NCBI GenBank assembly: GCA_947626675.1
Contig: CANQTC010000004.1
Location: forward strand, 1 to 64,000
Direction: 5' to 3'
Length of the DNA: 64,000 bases
Source: an uncultured Coprococcus sp.
Lineage (GTDB): Bacteria > Bacillota > Clostridia > Lachnospirales > Lachnospiraceae
Under the pieces are notes generated by a model. It was not told where the DNA came from. It searched no databases and saw nothing but the letters and a program-made list of their open reading frames with translations. The position numbers and the translations under genes are program-made. Below are positions 54,063 through 63,600 of the stretch, piece after piece. How positions within the stretch are numbered: the stretch's first letter is position 1; every line of letters starts with the position of its first letter.

Positions 54063-54266
54063 TTAAGCCTGTACACCGTACTTCTTGTTAAACATATCAA
54101 TTCTGCCACGAGCCTTAGCTGCTTTCTGCTGACCTGTGTAGAATGAATGACACTTTGAGCAAATTTCTACATGGATTTCTTCCTTTGTTGAACCTGTAAC
54201 AAATTCATTGCCACAGTTACAAACAACCTTTGCCTGATAGTAGTTTGGATGTATTCCTTCTCTCAT
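54063..54266 (-). CDS. rpmE: 50S ribosomal protein L31
   Basis: 67 residues. [47 protein letters not shown] with the Cys16/Cys18/Cys36/Cys39 zinc site, so the zinc-containing (C+) form. The leader (54267-54423) holds a small AGGC-GAAA-GCCT hairpin at 54309-54320 that might belong to an L31 autoregulatory leader; not established. Confidence 0.98.
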   Translation of the reverse strand: MREGIHPNYYQAKVVCNCGNEFVTGSTKEEIHVEICSKCHSFYTGQQKAAKARGRIDMFNKKYGVQA

Positions 54267-54423
54267 TTGATTTTCACCTCTTTACATATATTTTTGATAT
54301 ATGAGAATAGGCTTTCGCCTCACTTCTTCATAAAACACAGCTTTTGTATTCTATCATAAGCAGGCATATATTTGCAAGCCTTTTTTACAAATATTTATTC
54401 TATTTCTTCAATATTATATATTA

Positions 54424-56265
54424 TTATCGTCTCATGAGCGTTTTTTCTACATAATACATAAACTCTTCATTGTCCTTTGTCCGTTCAAAAAGCTTTAATA
54501 TATCCTCAAGTACATCTTCCGCTTTATTTCCCGACAATGCCTTATGAATAGCATTAACAATCTCCTGCTCTTTCTTATCAAGCAGTAAATCATCTCTTCT
54601 TGTCCCTGACTTTGCAATATCTATCGCAGGGAAAATTCTCTTTTCGGACAACTTTCTATCTAATACAAGCTCCATATTGCCTGTACCCTTAAATTCTTCA
54701 AATACAACATCATCCATCTTGCTTCCTGTTTCAACAAGCGCTGTAGCTAATATCGTAAGGCTTCCGCCTTCACGCATATTTCTTGCTGCTCCAAAGAATT
54801 TCTTTGGCATATGAAGCGCCGCAGGGTCAAGACCGCCGGATAATGTTCTTCCGCTAGGAGAAACAGTAAGGTTATATGCCCTTGCAAGTCTTGTGATACT
54901 ATCAAGCAGTATCACGACATCCTGATGCTGTTCCACCAGTCTCTTCGCTCTTTCAATCACCATCTCAGATACTCTCTTATGATGTTCCGGAAGTTCGTCA
55001 AATGTAGAATAAATAACCTCAACATTCGGTCCTTCTATGGACTCTCTGATATCTGTTACTTCCTCTGGTCTTTCATCTATCAATAAAACAAGCAAATGAA
55101 TATCACTGTATTTTGTACTAATACATTTTGCAATCTGTTTTAATAATGTTGTTTTACCCGTTTTAGGCGGAGATACAATCATACCTCTCTGACCTTTACC
55201 AATCGGTGCAAGCAAATCCATCATTCTAATCGGTATTGGTGCATTATCTCCATCCATCTTTATTCTTTCATTTGGGAAAATAGGCGTTAAATCTTCAAAA
55301 TTCTTTCTATTTGCAATTGCTGATGGAGATTCGCCATTTACAGTTGATACCAATAATAACGCACTAAATTTCTCACCCTGCGTTTTTATTCTTATATTTC
55401 CGGACACGATATCGCCAGTCTTAAGTCCAAAACGGCGAATCTGGGCTGGTGATACATATATATCCTGGTCACCCGGAAGATAGTTTGCACTTCTTATAAA
55501 ACCATATCCCTCGCTCATGACCTCTAATATTCCATTTGCAATCTTTCCACTGTCTAATTCAGCATAAGATTCCGGGTTTTCATAAATCACCTGGTTATTA
55601 TACCTCGGATTATTATAATTCCGCGGATTGCTGTAGGAACTCTGATTATCGTATGACCTGTCATTTCTGTCCTGTCTGTCATAACCTCTGTCCTGCCTGT
55701 CATAGCCTCTGTCCTGTCTGTCATAACCTCTGTCATTTCTATCATAAGACCTGTCATTTCTGTCGTTCCTATCATAGCCTCTATCCTGTCTGCCATACCC
55801 TCTGTCCTGTCTGTCATAGGACCTGTCGTATGCTCTATCGGACCTGCCATAGGTTCTTTCCGGTCTGTCGTACGATCTTTCTACTCTGTCATATCTTTCT
55901 GTTCTTCCTTCAGGCATGATACTACTATTTCTTTCTTCTCGAATACCATTATCGTACTTTGAAATCATTTCTGTTCTTCCAACACCCGCATAATTTCCAT
56001 CTCTTGCAGGCATCATACCTGAATTATTTCTTGCAGCATCGTTTCTAAGTTCTACCTTCGCCATCGTATCCTTTGACTCATCAGCTAAATTATTTTCGAC
56101 TTTAATTGTTTCGACTTTAATTGTACTTGTGTGAGCAATTTCATTCTTCTGTCTTTCCATAAGAAACTCTGCTAATTCTTTCTTTTTCATGGCAGAAACA
56201 CCTTTTATACCATTCTCTTTAACATACTGTCGCATTTCCGCCAATGAAGCGTTACCAAAATCCAT
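54424..56265 (-). CDS. rho: Transcription termination factor Rho with long disordered insertion
   Basis: 613 residues from ATG 56265 (AAGGGAG, 6 nt). Hexameric RNA helicase ending transcripts. Rho N-terminal SAP-like helices ([29 protein letters not shown]), then an insertion (~75-230) whose core is a run of Tyr-Asp-Arg-Gln-Asp-Arg-Gly type repeats, then the CSD RNA-binding fold ([28 protein letters not shown]), Walker [12 protein letters not shown], Walker [15 protein letters not shown]-loop and R-loop ([45 protein letters not shown]). Insertions of this kind are known in Rho of some Actinobacteria, Bacteroides and Clostridia. Confidence 0.97.
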   Translation of the reverse strand: MDFGNASLAEMRQYVKENGIKGVSAMKKKELAEFLMERQKNEIAHTSTIKVETIKVENNLADESKDTMAKVELRNDAARNNSGMMPARDGNYAGVGRTEMISKYDNGIREERNSSIMPEGRTERYDRVERSYDRPERTYGRSDRAYDRSYDRQDRGYGRQDRGYDRNDRNDRSYDRNDRGYDRQDRGYDRQDRGYDRQDRNDRSYDNQSSYSNPRNYNNPRYNNQVIYENPESYAELDSGKIANGILEVMSEGYGFIRSANYLPGDQDIYVSPAQIRRFGLKTGDIVSGNIRIKTQGEKFSALLLVSTVNGESPSAIANRKNFEDLTPIFPNERIKMDGDNAPIPIRMMDLLAPIGKGQRGMIVSPPKTGKTTLLKQIAKCISTKYSDIHLLVLLIDERPEEVTDIRESIEGPNVEVIYSTFDELPEHHKRVSEMVIERAKRLVEQHQDVVILLDSITRLARAYNLTVSPSGRTLSGGLDPAALHMPKKFFGAARNMREGGSLTILATALVETGSKMDDVVFEEFKGTGNMELVLDRKLSEKRIFPAIDIAKSGTRRDDLLLDKKEQEIVNAIHKALSGNKAEDVLEDILKLFERTKDNEEFMYYVEKTLMRR

Positions 56266-56438
56266 AAAAAACTCCCTTCGTATATGTACCATATCCAATC
56301 CTTGATTTTTATCGAAAAATTAAGAATATGTAGAAATCGATATTTATTATAACACTTTTTTTATTTTTGTAAAGTATTCGCAAATATTATTTTTTTGTCT
56401 TTATTTTTTTAAATTTAAAATAACGTCGCTCTTACAAA

Positions 56439-56948
56439 TTATTTACGAACAAGCATCACATTATTTTGTAATGCCATATTCTCGACAGCCATCTTGTATT
56501 CTGCATATTTCGTTTCTGCCTGTTTCATCAGGTCTGCGGCATCAGACTGATAATCGGCACTCCGGTTCTTCAATGATTCCGTCACTTTCTTAAGCGCCTG
56601 AAACTGATAATCCATCGAACTGTAATACATTTCCTTTATCGTTTCATTTTCCTTATAATCAACAGCAATCGCCTCAATATCCGACATAAATTTCTCATAC
56701 TTTGGTATGATATAATTTTCAAGCTCTGCAAGTAAAGCTTCCGTATCTACCTTATCCCCGGTAAAATATCCATTATATGCGTTCATGGCTTCCCGCTCCG
56801 TCTCTTCTGCCCTCGGAATCTCCGTACCAATCAGTTTTACAAATTCATCCCGGATACTGTTTTTTTCAACCTTCTTTTCTTTTCCACACGCCGAAGCTAT
56901 CAGCAGAACAAAAGAAAATATGAGCAATAACAGCTTTTTTTGTTTCAT
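56439..56948 (-). CDS. Small lipoprotein of unknown function
   Basis: 169 residues. ATG 56948 overlaps the trmD stop by 4 nt (ATGA). Lipoprotein signal with IASAC lipobox (Cys21). The mature part is a helical, charged domain (KLIGTEIPRAEETEREAMNAYNGYF, LLAELENYIIPKYEKFMSDIEAI, YQFQALKKVTESLKNRSADYQSDAADLMKQAETKYAEYK) with coiled-coil character. No family recognised. Last gene of the rpsP-khpA-rimM-trmD run. Confidence 0.75.
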   Translation of the reverse strand: MKQKKLLLLIFSFVLLIASACGKEKKVEKNSIRDEFVKLIGTEIPRAEETEREAMNAYNGYFTGDKVDTEALLAELENYIIPKYEKFMSDIEAIAVDYKENETIKEMYYSSMDYQFQALKKVTESLKNRSADYQSDAADLMKQAETKYAEYKMAVENMALQNNVMLVRK

Positions 56949-57670
56949 TTCTTTTTTCTCCCTGCGGCATTTTCATTTTCTCTTTTATATGCCTCATACA
57001 AATCAGGTCTGTATTTCTTTGTTCTGTTTACAGACTGCTCCAGCCGCCATGCTTCTATATTTTTGTGGTGACCGGACAAAAGGACATCCGGTACATCTCT
57101 TCCCATAAAACTTGCAGGTCTTGTATATTGCGGATATTCCAACAGATTATTATAAAAGGTCTCTATCTCTGCGCTGTCATCATTATTCAAAACACCGGGA
57201 ACAAGCCTCGATACAGCATCAATAATTGCCATTGCCGGAAGCTCCCCGCCTGTTAATACAAAGTCGCCAATCGAAATATAGTCGTCCACAATCATATCAA
57301 GAACTCTTTCATCAATTCCTTCATAATGACCACATAGCAGCACAATATCGTCAAGTTCTGCCAATTCACCGGCTATCTTTTGATTAAATGTTCTTCCCTG
57401 AGGCGTCATATAGATAACAACAGGCTTTCTGCCTAATTTCTCACATACATACTGATACGCTTTATACACCGGCTCAGCCTGCATAACCATGCCTGCTCCT
57501 CCACCGTATGGGTAGTCATCTACATGACCATGTTTGTCGTTTGTGAAATCTCTTATATTGATTGCTTCTATATGAATCAGACCTGCGTCTATCGCCCTGC
57601 CTGTTATACTTGTCCGAAGTCCATCCATAACCATATCCGGAAATAATGTCAGCACATAAAAATTCATCAT
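56945..57670 (-). CDS. trmD: tRNA (guanine-37-N1)-methyltransferase
   Basis: About 241 residues. Start ATG 57670 overlaps the rimM stop (TGATG); a second ATG follows at 57667. m1G37 methylation of tRNAs. Trefoil-knot SPOUT motifs: FYVLTLFPDMV, FTNDKHGHVDDYPYGGGAGMVMQAEPVY, VIYMTPQGRTFNQ, LLCGHYEGIDERV, DYISIGDFVLTGGELPAM, RPASFMGRDVPDVLLSGHH. Confidence 0.98.
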   Translation of the reverse strand: MMNFYVLTLFPDMVMDGLRTSITGRAIDAGLIHIEAINIRDFTNDKHGHVDDYPYGGGAGMVMQAEPVYKAYQYVCEKLGRKPVVIYMTPQGRTFNQKIAGELAELDDIVLLCGHYEGIDERVLDMIVDDYISIGDFVLTGGELPAMAIIDAVSRLVPGVLNNDDSAEIETFYNNLLEYPQYTRPASFMGRDVPDVLLSGHHKNIEAWRLEQSVNRTKKYRPDLYEAYKRENENAAGRKKK

Positions 57671-58182
57671 CAATCCGCCTCTACCATTTCAAAATCTTTT
57701 ATCTTAACACGCTTATTTTCTGTATCTATTTCATATACAAATTCTTCTACAACAGGTATAAGTTTTTCCTCTCCATTTTCCTGCTGAATAACAAATACAT
57801 GATTTGCAGGAGTCTCAAGCACATCAACCAGCTTTCCTATCAGAATATCCTTCTGATTATATACATCAGCGTCTATGACATCGCATAAAAAGAATTCTCC
57901 ATCTTCAAGCGCCACAGCATCCTCTCTGTTTACCAATATATCATATTGTCTGAATTTCTCAACATCATTTATATTGTCATATTCCTTGAATTTAAGAATA
58001 ACCATATTTTTTAAAAATTTGCACGAAACACAGTTTACCTCTATGGTTTCTTTTTTATTCGCCAGATAACATTTTTTTAAATTCTTAAATCGGTTTATAT
58101 CATCTGTTGTCGGAAATACTTTCAGTTCTCCTTTGATTCCATGTGTTGTCGCAACAACACCTACGCGAAGTCTGTCTTCCAT
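57670..58182 (-). CDS. rimM: Ribosome maturation factor RimM
   Basis: 170 residues, ATG 58182 behind GGGAGA. 16S rRNA processing factor binding S19. N-terminal RVGVVATTHGIKGELKVFPTTDDINRF and PRC-barrel-like C-terminus (GEFFLCDVIDADVYNQKDILIGKLVDVLETPANHVFVIQ, KLIPVVEEFVYEIDTENKRVKI). Coupled to trmD by TGATG. Confidence 0.96.
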   Translation of the reverse strand: MEDRLRVGVVATTHGIKGELKVFPTTDDINRFKNLKKCYLANKKETIEVNCVSCKFLKNMVILKFKEYDNINDVEKFRQYDILVNREDAVALEDGEFFLCDVIDADVYNQKDILIGKLVDVLETPANHVFVIQQENGEEKLIPVVEEFVYEIDTENKRVKIKDFEMVEAD

Positions 58183-58228
58183 ATATTATTCTCCCACTAA
58201 AGAACTATCCATATTTTTATAATACTAT

Positions 58229-58248
58229 GGGGGAGTATAAACTCCCCC
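58229..58248 (-). repeat. Intergenic hairpin between khpA and rimM
   Basis: Perfect 8-bp stem GGGGGAGT / ACTCCCCC with a 4-nt loop, without a following T-run. It could be an RNA-processing or mRNA-stability site, separating the highly expressed rpsP-khpA part from rimM-trmD. Confidence 0.6.
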
Positions 58249-58265
58249 AAATAAGATTCTTGTAT

Positions 58266-58493
58266 TTATTTTATATCTACAATTACCTTTTTATCACCCT
58301 TTGAAGCGGCTGCTTTTACTACTGTACGAATGGATTTTGCAATTCTGCCCTGCTTACCAATTACTTTTCCCATATCTTCCGGGGCAACAGTAAGCTCAAC
58401 TTTCACAATATCTTCCTCTTCTGTTTCTGTTACAGCAATTTGTTCAGGATGATCTACTAGGGATTTTGCAATGATTTCTACTAAATCTTTCAT
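58266..58493 (-). CDS. khpA: KH-domain RNA-binding protein KhpA
   Basis: 75 residues from ATG 58493 (GGGAGG, 7 nt). Single KH domain with the GKQG form of the GxxG loop (MGKVIGKQGRIAKSIRTVVKAA). KhpA (YlqC) partners with KhpB to bind RNA and affects division in other Firmicutes. Standard place between rpsP and rimM. Confidence 0.95.
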   Translation of the reverse strand: MKDLVEIIAKSLVDHPEQIAVTETEEEDIVKVELTVAPEDMGKVIGKQGRIAKSIRTVVKAAASKGDKKVIVDIK

Positions 58494-58513
58494 TTGAATA
58501 CCTCCCAAGTATA

Positions 58514-58759
58514 TTATTTCTCAATACCTGCCTGCTTCAATAATTTGGCAACTGTCTCAGTTGGCTGTGCGCCTGTTGAGAGCCATTTCTTTGCAGCCTC
58601 CTCATCAATCTTTATTACGGATGGCTCCTGATTTGGGTCATAAGTACCGATTTCTTCGATAAATCTACCATCTCTCGGTGATCTTGAATCTGCTACTACA
58701 ACTCTGTAAAAAGGATGCTTCTTATAACCCATTCTTCTTAATCTGATTTTTACTGCCAT
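58514..58759 (-). CDS. rpsP: 30S ribosomal protein S16
   Basis: 81 residues, ATG 58759 behind [50 protein letters not shown] is the S16 signature. Follows ffh by 52 nt. Confidence 0.98.
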   Translation of the reverse strand: MAVKIRLRRMGYKKHPFYRVVVADSRSPRDGRFIEEIGTYDPNQEPSVIKIDEEAAKKWLSTGAQPTETVAKLLKQAGIEK

Positions 58760-58811
58760 TTTAATTATTCCTCCTAAAATTTAAAAAATTAATGCAACAT
58801 TTGTTACATAT

Positions 58812-60155
58812 TTATCTTAAGCCAAAAGGCAATTTGAAACCGCCGCGTTTCTTTCCACCCATCATGCCGGTCATCTGCTTCATCATTTTTTTCGACTGTT
58901 CAAACTGTTTCAAAAAACGATTTACTTCCGATATCTGCACGCCTGCGCCATCTGCAATACGCTTCTTGCGCGAAGGTGTTATACTATCCTGTAAGCTGCG
59001 TTCCCTCGGTGTCATGGACTGTATAATTGCTCTCGGTGTTTTCGCCGCGTTTTCATCTATTTCAACATTCTTCATCTGACTGGCCATTCCCGGCATCATA
59101 GCCAGGAGGTCCTGTATACCGCCCATCTTATCAAGTTGTGCCATCTGATCAAGAAAGTCATTGAAATCAAACGATGCTTTTCGGAACTTCTGTTCCATTT
59201 CTCTTGCTTTTTCTTCATCTATCGCATTCTGGGCCTTCTCGATAAGCGACTCTACATCACCCATCCCCAGTATACGGCTCGCCATACGGTCAGGATAAAA
59301 AGGCTCGAGGTCTGTTAATTTCTCACCCATTCCTGAATATAAAATCGGTTTTCCTGTTACTGCCTTAATCGAAAGCGCAGCACCACCTCTGGTATCACCA
59401 TCAAGCTTTGTCAGGATAACCCCGTCAATTCCTATCTTATCATTAAATGACGTTGCTACATTTACAGCATCCTGACCTGTCATGGAGTCCACTGTAAGGA
59501 TTGTATAGGCAACATCAATATTTTCCTTTATCTCAGCAAGTTCAGCCATCATATCTTCATCTACATGAAGTCTTCCGGCTGTATCAAGAAATACAAGATT
59601 GATATTGTTTTTTGCCGCATGTAATAGTGATGCCTTTGCAATATCAAGCGGCTTATGGCTGTCCCCCATTGAAAACACAGGAACGCCCACTTTCTCACCA
59701 TTAATCTGAAGCTGTTTAATCGCTGCCGGTCTGTATACGTCACAGGCTACGAGAAGCGGCTTCTTCCCTTTATTCTTATATTGGTGTGCAAGCTTTGCAA
59801 CGGTTGTCGTCTTACCTGCACCCTGAAGGCCACACATCATAATTACCGTTATTTCATTGGAAGGACGGAGCTTCAGTTCTGTTACTTCCGAACCCATCAG
59901 CTTATCCATCTCTTCTTTTACAATCTTGATAACCATGTGTCCCGGATTCAGTCCTTTCAGGACTTCCTCGCCAACAGCACGTTCACTGACTGATTTTATA
60001 AATGATTTTACTACTTTGAAATTAACATCGGCTTCAAGCAAAGCTCGTTTAACTTCTTTCATCGCTTCATTTACATCTGCTTCCGTCAGGACACCTTTAC
60101 TTCTAAGCTTTTTAAATACATTCTGCAGTTTTTCCGATAAACTGTCAAAAGCCAT
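58812..60155 (-). CDS. ffh: Signal recognition particle GTPase Ffh
   Basis: 447 residues; ATG 60155 has the better ribosome-site spacing than ATG 60161. N domain (FDSLSEKLQNVFKKLRSKGVLTEADVNEAMKEVKRALLEADVN), G domain (GLQGAGKTTTVAKLA, DVYRPAA, DTAGRLHVDE, TKLDGDTRGGAALS) and a Met-rich M domain (TPRERSLQDSITPSRKKRIADGAGVQISEVNRFLKQFEQSKKMMKQMTGMMGG). Binds SRP RNA and FtsY for cotranslational targeting. Confidence 0.98.
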   Translation of the reverse strand: MAFDSLSEKLQNVFKKLRSKGVLTEADVNEAMKEVKRALLEADVNFKVVKSFIKSVSERAVGEEVLKGLNPGHMVIKIVKEEMDKLMGSEVTELKLRPSNEITVIMMCGLQGAGKTTTVAKLAHQYKNKGKKPLLVACDVYRPAAIKQLQINGEKVGVPVFSMGDSHKPLDIAKASLLHAAKNNINLVFLDTAGRLHVDEDMMAELAEIKENIDVAYTILTVDSMTGQDAVNVATSFNDKIGIDGVILTKLDGDTRGGAALSIKAVTGKPILYSGMGEKLTDLEPFYPDRMASRILGMGDVESLIEKAQNAIDEEKAREMEQKFRKASFDFNDFLDQMAQLDKMGGIQDLLAMMPGMASQMKNVEIDENAAKTPRAIIQSMTPRERSLQDSITPSRKKRIADGAGVQISEVNRFLKQFEQSKKMMKQMTGMMGGKKRGGFKLPFGLR

Positions 60156-60187
60156 AAGCATCTTCCTTTCTGCTGATATCTATCATG

Positions 60188-60544
60188 CTAAAAATCATCA
60201 AGTATCGAAACACTGTATGTTTCTATCTCTTCTATCTTTTTATTAAGCTTCTCATCTGAATTCATACGCTTAAGCTCGCCTGCACATTCTCTAATCTTTC
60301 TAACCTGTTCCTTTGCGCGCAGGAATTTATCTACCAGCTTAAGTTTCTCTTCATACTCTTCAAGTTTTTTATCACAGCGTTTAATCATATCGAAAACGCC
60401 CTGTCTGCTTATGTTGTTTAATTTGGCTATCTCCGAATAAGACATGTCATTATTGATGACTTCCTCATACACGCTTTTCTGATGTTCTGTAAGTAACTCA
60501 CCATAAAAGTCATACAACATCGATTGTCTGACTATCTTCTCCAA
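60188..60544 (-). CDS. ylxM: YlxM-like HTH protein associated with SRP genes
   Basis: 118 residues with TTG start at 60544. The start residues line up with the known family N-terminus (LEKTTR...LFDFY in Bacillus; MEKIVRQSMLYDFY here), and AGGCGGTG precedes. Sigma-70 region-4-like HTH: LTEHQKSVYEEVINNDMSYSEIAKLNNISRQGVFDMIKRCDKKLEEYEEKL. Gene pair ylxM-ffh is conserved in Firmicutes; the protein modulates SRP activity in some species. Confidence 0.94.
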   Translation of the reverse strand: MEKIVRQSMLYDFYGELLTEHQKSVYEEVINNDMSYSEIAKLNNISRQGVFDMIKRCDKKLEEYEEKLKLVDKFLRAKEQVRKIRECAGELKRMNSDEKLNKKIEEIETYSVSILDDF

Positions 60545-60602
60545 AAAATCACCGCCTGTAAAGTATTTTTCCTTTATCCTGTGATATGATATAACACAAA
60601 GC

Positions 60603-60636
60603 GCAGGCTGTCAAGTATTTTTTTTTGACAACCTGC
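60603..60636 (-). repeat. Inverted repeat between the RTX gene and ylxM
   Basis: GCAGGCTGTCAA / TTGACAACCTGC, 12 bp with one mismatch, loop containing a homopolymer run (T on plus, A on minus). It lies 42 nt past the RTX gene stop and may terminate that transcript, though the T-run is in the loop rather than after the stem. Confidence 0.5.
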
Positions 60637-60677
60637 AAGCATTGCCTGCTTATACTGAAACAGCAGCACCTTTACTG

Positions 60678-63600
60678 TCAATTAGAAACTTCTGTAGTTC
60701 CTTCCAAAACCGTTTCTGTCGTTTCTGTAGTCATTTCTGTCGTTTCAGCAACACCGGTACTGTCGATAACACCGTCTTGAAATTCAAAAATGAAATTGTC
60801 TTCCACATAATTTTTTATTATAATGCCTTCATCCGTATTCTTTACAGATATTTTCAAACATTCTACGTTATCAATTTTTTCATATGTAACTATCACGTCA
60901 TCACTTGTTATAGCTGAAAAGACAATCTTATTTCTGCCTTCCGTATCCATTATGGTATCCCAGCCATCTCCGGCATCGAATTGATAAATATCATCGCCCA
61001 AACCGCCTGCCAGCGTATCATTACCAGTTCCGCCTGATAATATATCATTTCCAGCGCCGCCTGTAATCGTATCGTTTCCAGATGCTCCGTTCAGATATAT
61101 TCCCTCATCACTCCACGCATTCAACCAATCATCATATTCCGTTGCAAAAACCTGATTGATTGGATTTTCCAAGCTGTCGTATGCATATCTGCTTCCATCA
61201 GAAAAAACAACATCAAATCTTCTGTTATCAGCAGATGAAAAATATTCCTGAATAATAATTTTGTCTCCCTCTTCTCCAATTACTATGGTAAGGTCATTCC
61301 CGTTCGTTTTGTATGCAGTGATGGCGTCCCTGCCAATTCCATCACCAAAACAAATCTGATTGATTCCCTGCTTATCGTTTATTGTATCCACTCCGGAACC
61401 TATATAAAACGCATATGTATCATCGCCATTACCGCCTTCTAAATAGTCATTGCCGCCTTCACCATCTAACACATCGTTTCCGGCAAATCCCAATATCCTG
61501 TCGTCCCCGGAGCCACCATAGAGATAATCATCTGCATCGCCACCATTGATTGTATCTGTTCCATCACCACCGTAAATTGTGAAACTGCCGCTGTCAAATC
61601 CCTGCATATACTCACTGTCAACCGTACCATAGATTGTCCTTAATGGGCTTGAAACATCCGTCGCATGAACTTCGGTTCCATCAAATGACAGATAAAAGTT
61701 TCTATTTGTCTCTGACGTATAAAAACCTTCTATTACAATTTTATCAACCGTATCATCATTTAATCCTTTCTCTCCACTGCCATCCAGAACAATCGTGATA
61801 TTATTCCAGTTTGTTCTGTATGCTTTGATATCCTCTATTGAATATCCCGATATTTCTATACGGTTGCTGCCCTCGGAATCACTAATCGTATCGGTTTCAT
61901 ATCCACTCCTGTAAATATAAACATCGTCTCCAGAGCCGCCCTCCATATAATCTTTGCCTTTTCCGCCATCCATTATATCATCTCCGGTGCCTCCAAGAAT
62001 ACGATTATTTCCAGCTCCACCTATCAGGGTATCATCTCCATCACTTCCTGTAAGCTGGTCATTGCCATCTGTAGAAACAATCGTTATTCCGTCCTGATAA
62101 ATCGACGGAATGTATTCTGTCCCTGTATTGTCATTTATCTTTTTTAGAACGCTGTCTTTGTCTGCTGCGTAAAATGCCGCACCATCTGCAAATACAAACT
62201 TAAAATTACGGGCATTTTCATCAACACAATAATTCTTTATCATAATGGAATCTTCAATCCCTTCAAATCTTATGAGCAGGTCATTCCAGTTGCTTTTATA
62301 TGCCTTTATGCTGTCTGAACGGAGTCCGTCTCCCAAAATAATTGTATTTGTGCCGTCACTATCCATAATACTGTCATTTCCATCGCCAATATTAAAATAA
62401 TATATGTCATCTCCGGCAGCGCCATCTATAAAATCAGCGCCTTTTCCCGCAATCATAACATCATTGCCATTACCGCCGCATATATAATCATTATCAACGC
62501 CTCCGACAATCCAATCATCTCCGTCTTCACCCAAAAGCTGGTTTCTACCTGCGCCGCCCCATAGGATATCCGCTTCAGTTCCAGCCTGTATTCTGTCCGC
62601 ATCAGTATCTCCAAAGATGATATCTGTACAATTTCCACCAACAATATAATCATATGCGCCGCCTGCAGCAATGATATTTTCTATTGCATCTGCAAATACT
62701 GCATCCGAAGCATCCGAGCCAATGATATATTTTATATTCTCTGTGCTGCTATCTTCCGGCACAGTGTTTTCTATGATATTCTTTACATTTATCTCGCTGT
62801 CACCGACAGAAATTATATATTTATCGGAATTGGAAGCATAATCACTTATAAGAAGCTTGTCTTTTGTATCTTTGATAAGCATAACCGCTTCATCGCACAT
62901 ATTAAATACAGTTATATCCTCTAAAGAAAGCGTATCATCTAATTTAATTTTCGATATGCCTTCCTCGTCTTCTATGATATCTGTTCCATAATCACGGCCG
63001 AATAGATATGTGTCATCACCGGAACCGCCAAACAAGAAGTCATTTCCTGTTCCGCCGTCTAAGATATCATCACCATTTTCACCATATATCATATCCGCTC
63101 CAGCTTCTCCGCTTAGGAAATCATCATCATCACCTCCGTAAACGGTATCATCGCCCTCGCCTGACGTAATATTATCATTTCCTTCGTTTCCATATATAAT
63201 ATCGTTTCCATCACTTCCTATAACGGTATCATTTCCGCCAAAAGAATTCATAATGGAAGCGTCAACTACAGCTTTAAGCATATCATCGGAAGAACTGCCG
63301 AAAATATGCTTAAACGGACTGTCCTCATCCGTACAGTGCATTGTTTTATCCTTAAACTCAAGCGTAAAATCAGATAATTCCTCACTTGCGCAAAAGTCTT
63401 TTATAACAAGTGTATCACTTGTGTTCTTTAACATGACAGTTGCATCATTTTCCCCTGTTCCATTTACTAAAATATCTTTTGAAGAAATATCCTGAAAGCG
63501 TATCGTATTGCTTCCCCCGTTATCAATTATCGTATCATTGCCATATCCTTCGGCAAATATATAAATATCATTTCCGCCGTCATCTTTCAGCATGTCGTTG

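Noticed and set aside
54267-54423. L31 autoregulatory leader RNA upstream of rpmE
   Set aside because: Only a four-base-pair GAAA-loop hairpin is evident; I could not fit the known leader structure by eye, so no separate feature is claimed.
55536-55919. Open frames opposite and out of phase within the rho repeat region
   Set aside because: They are shadows of the repetitive Tyr-Asp-Arg coding DNA; composition (Cys/His- or Met/Thr-rich) is that of off-frame translation.
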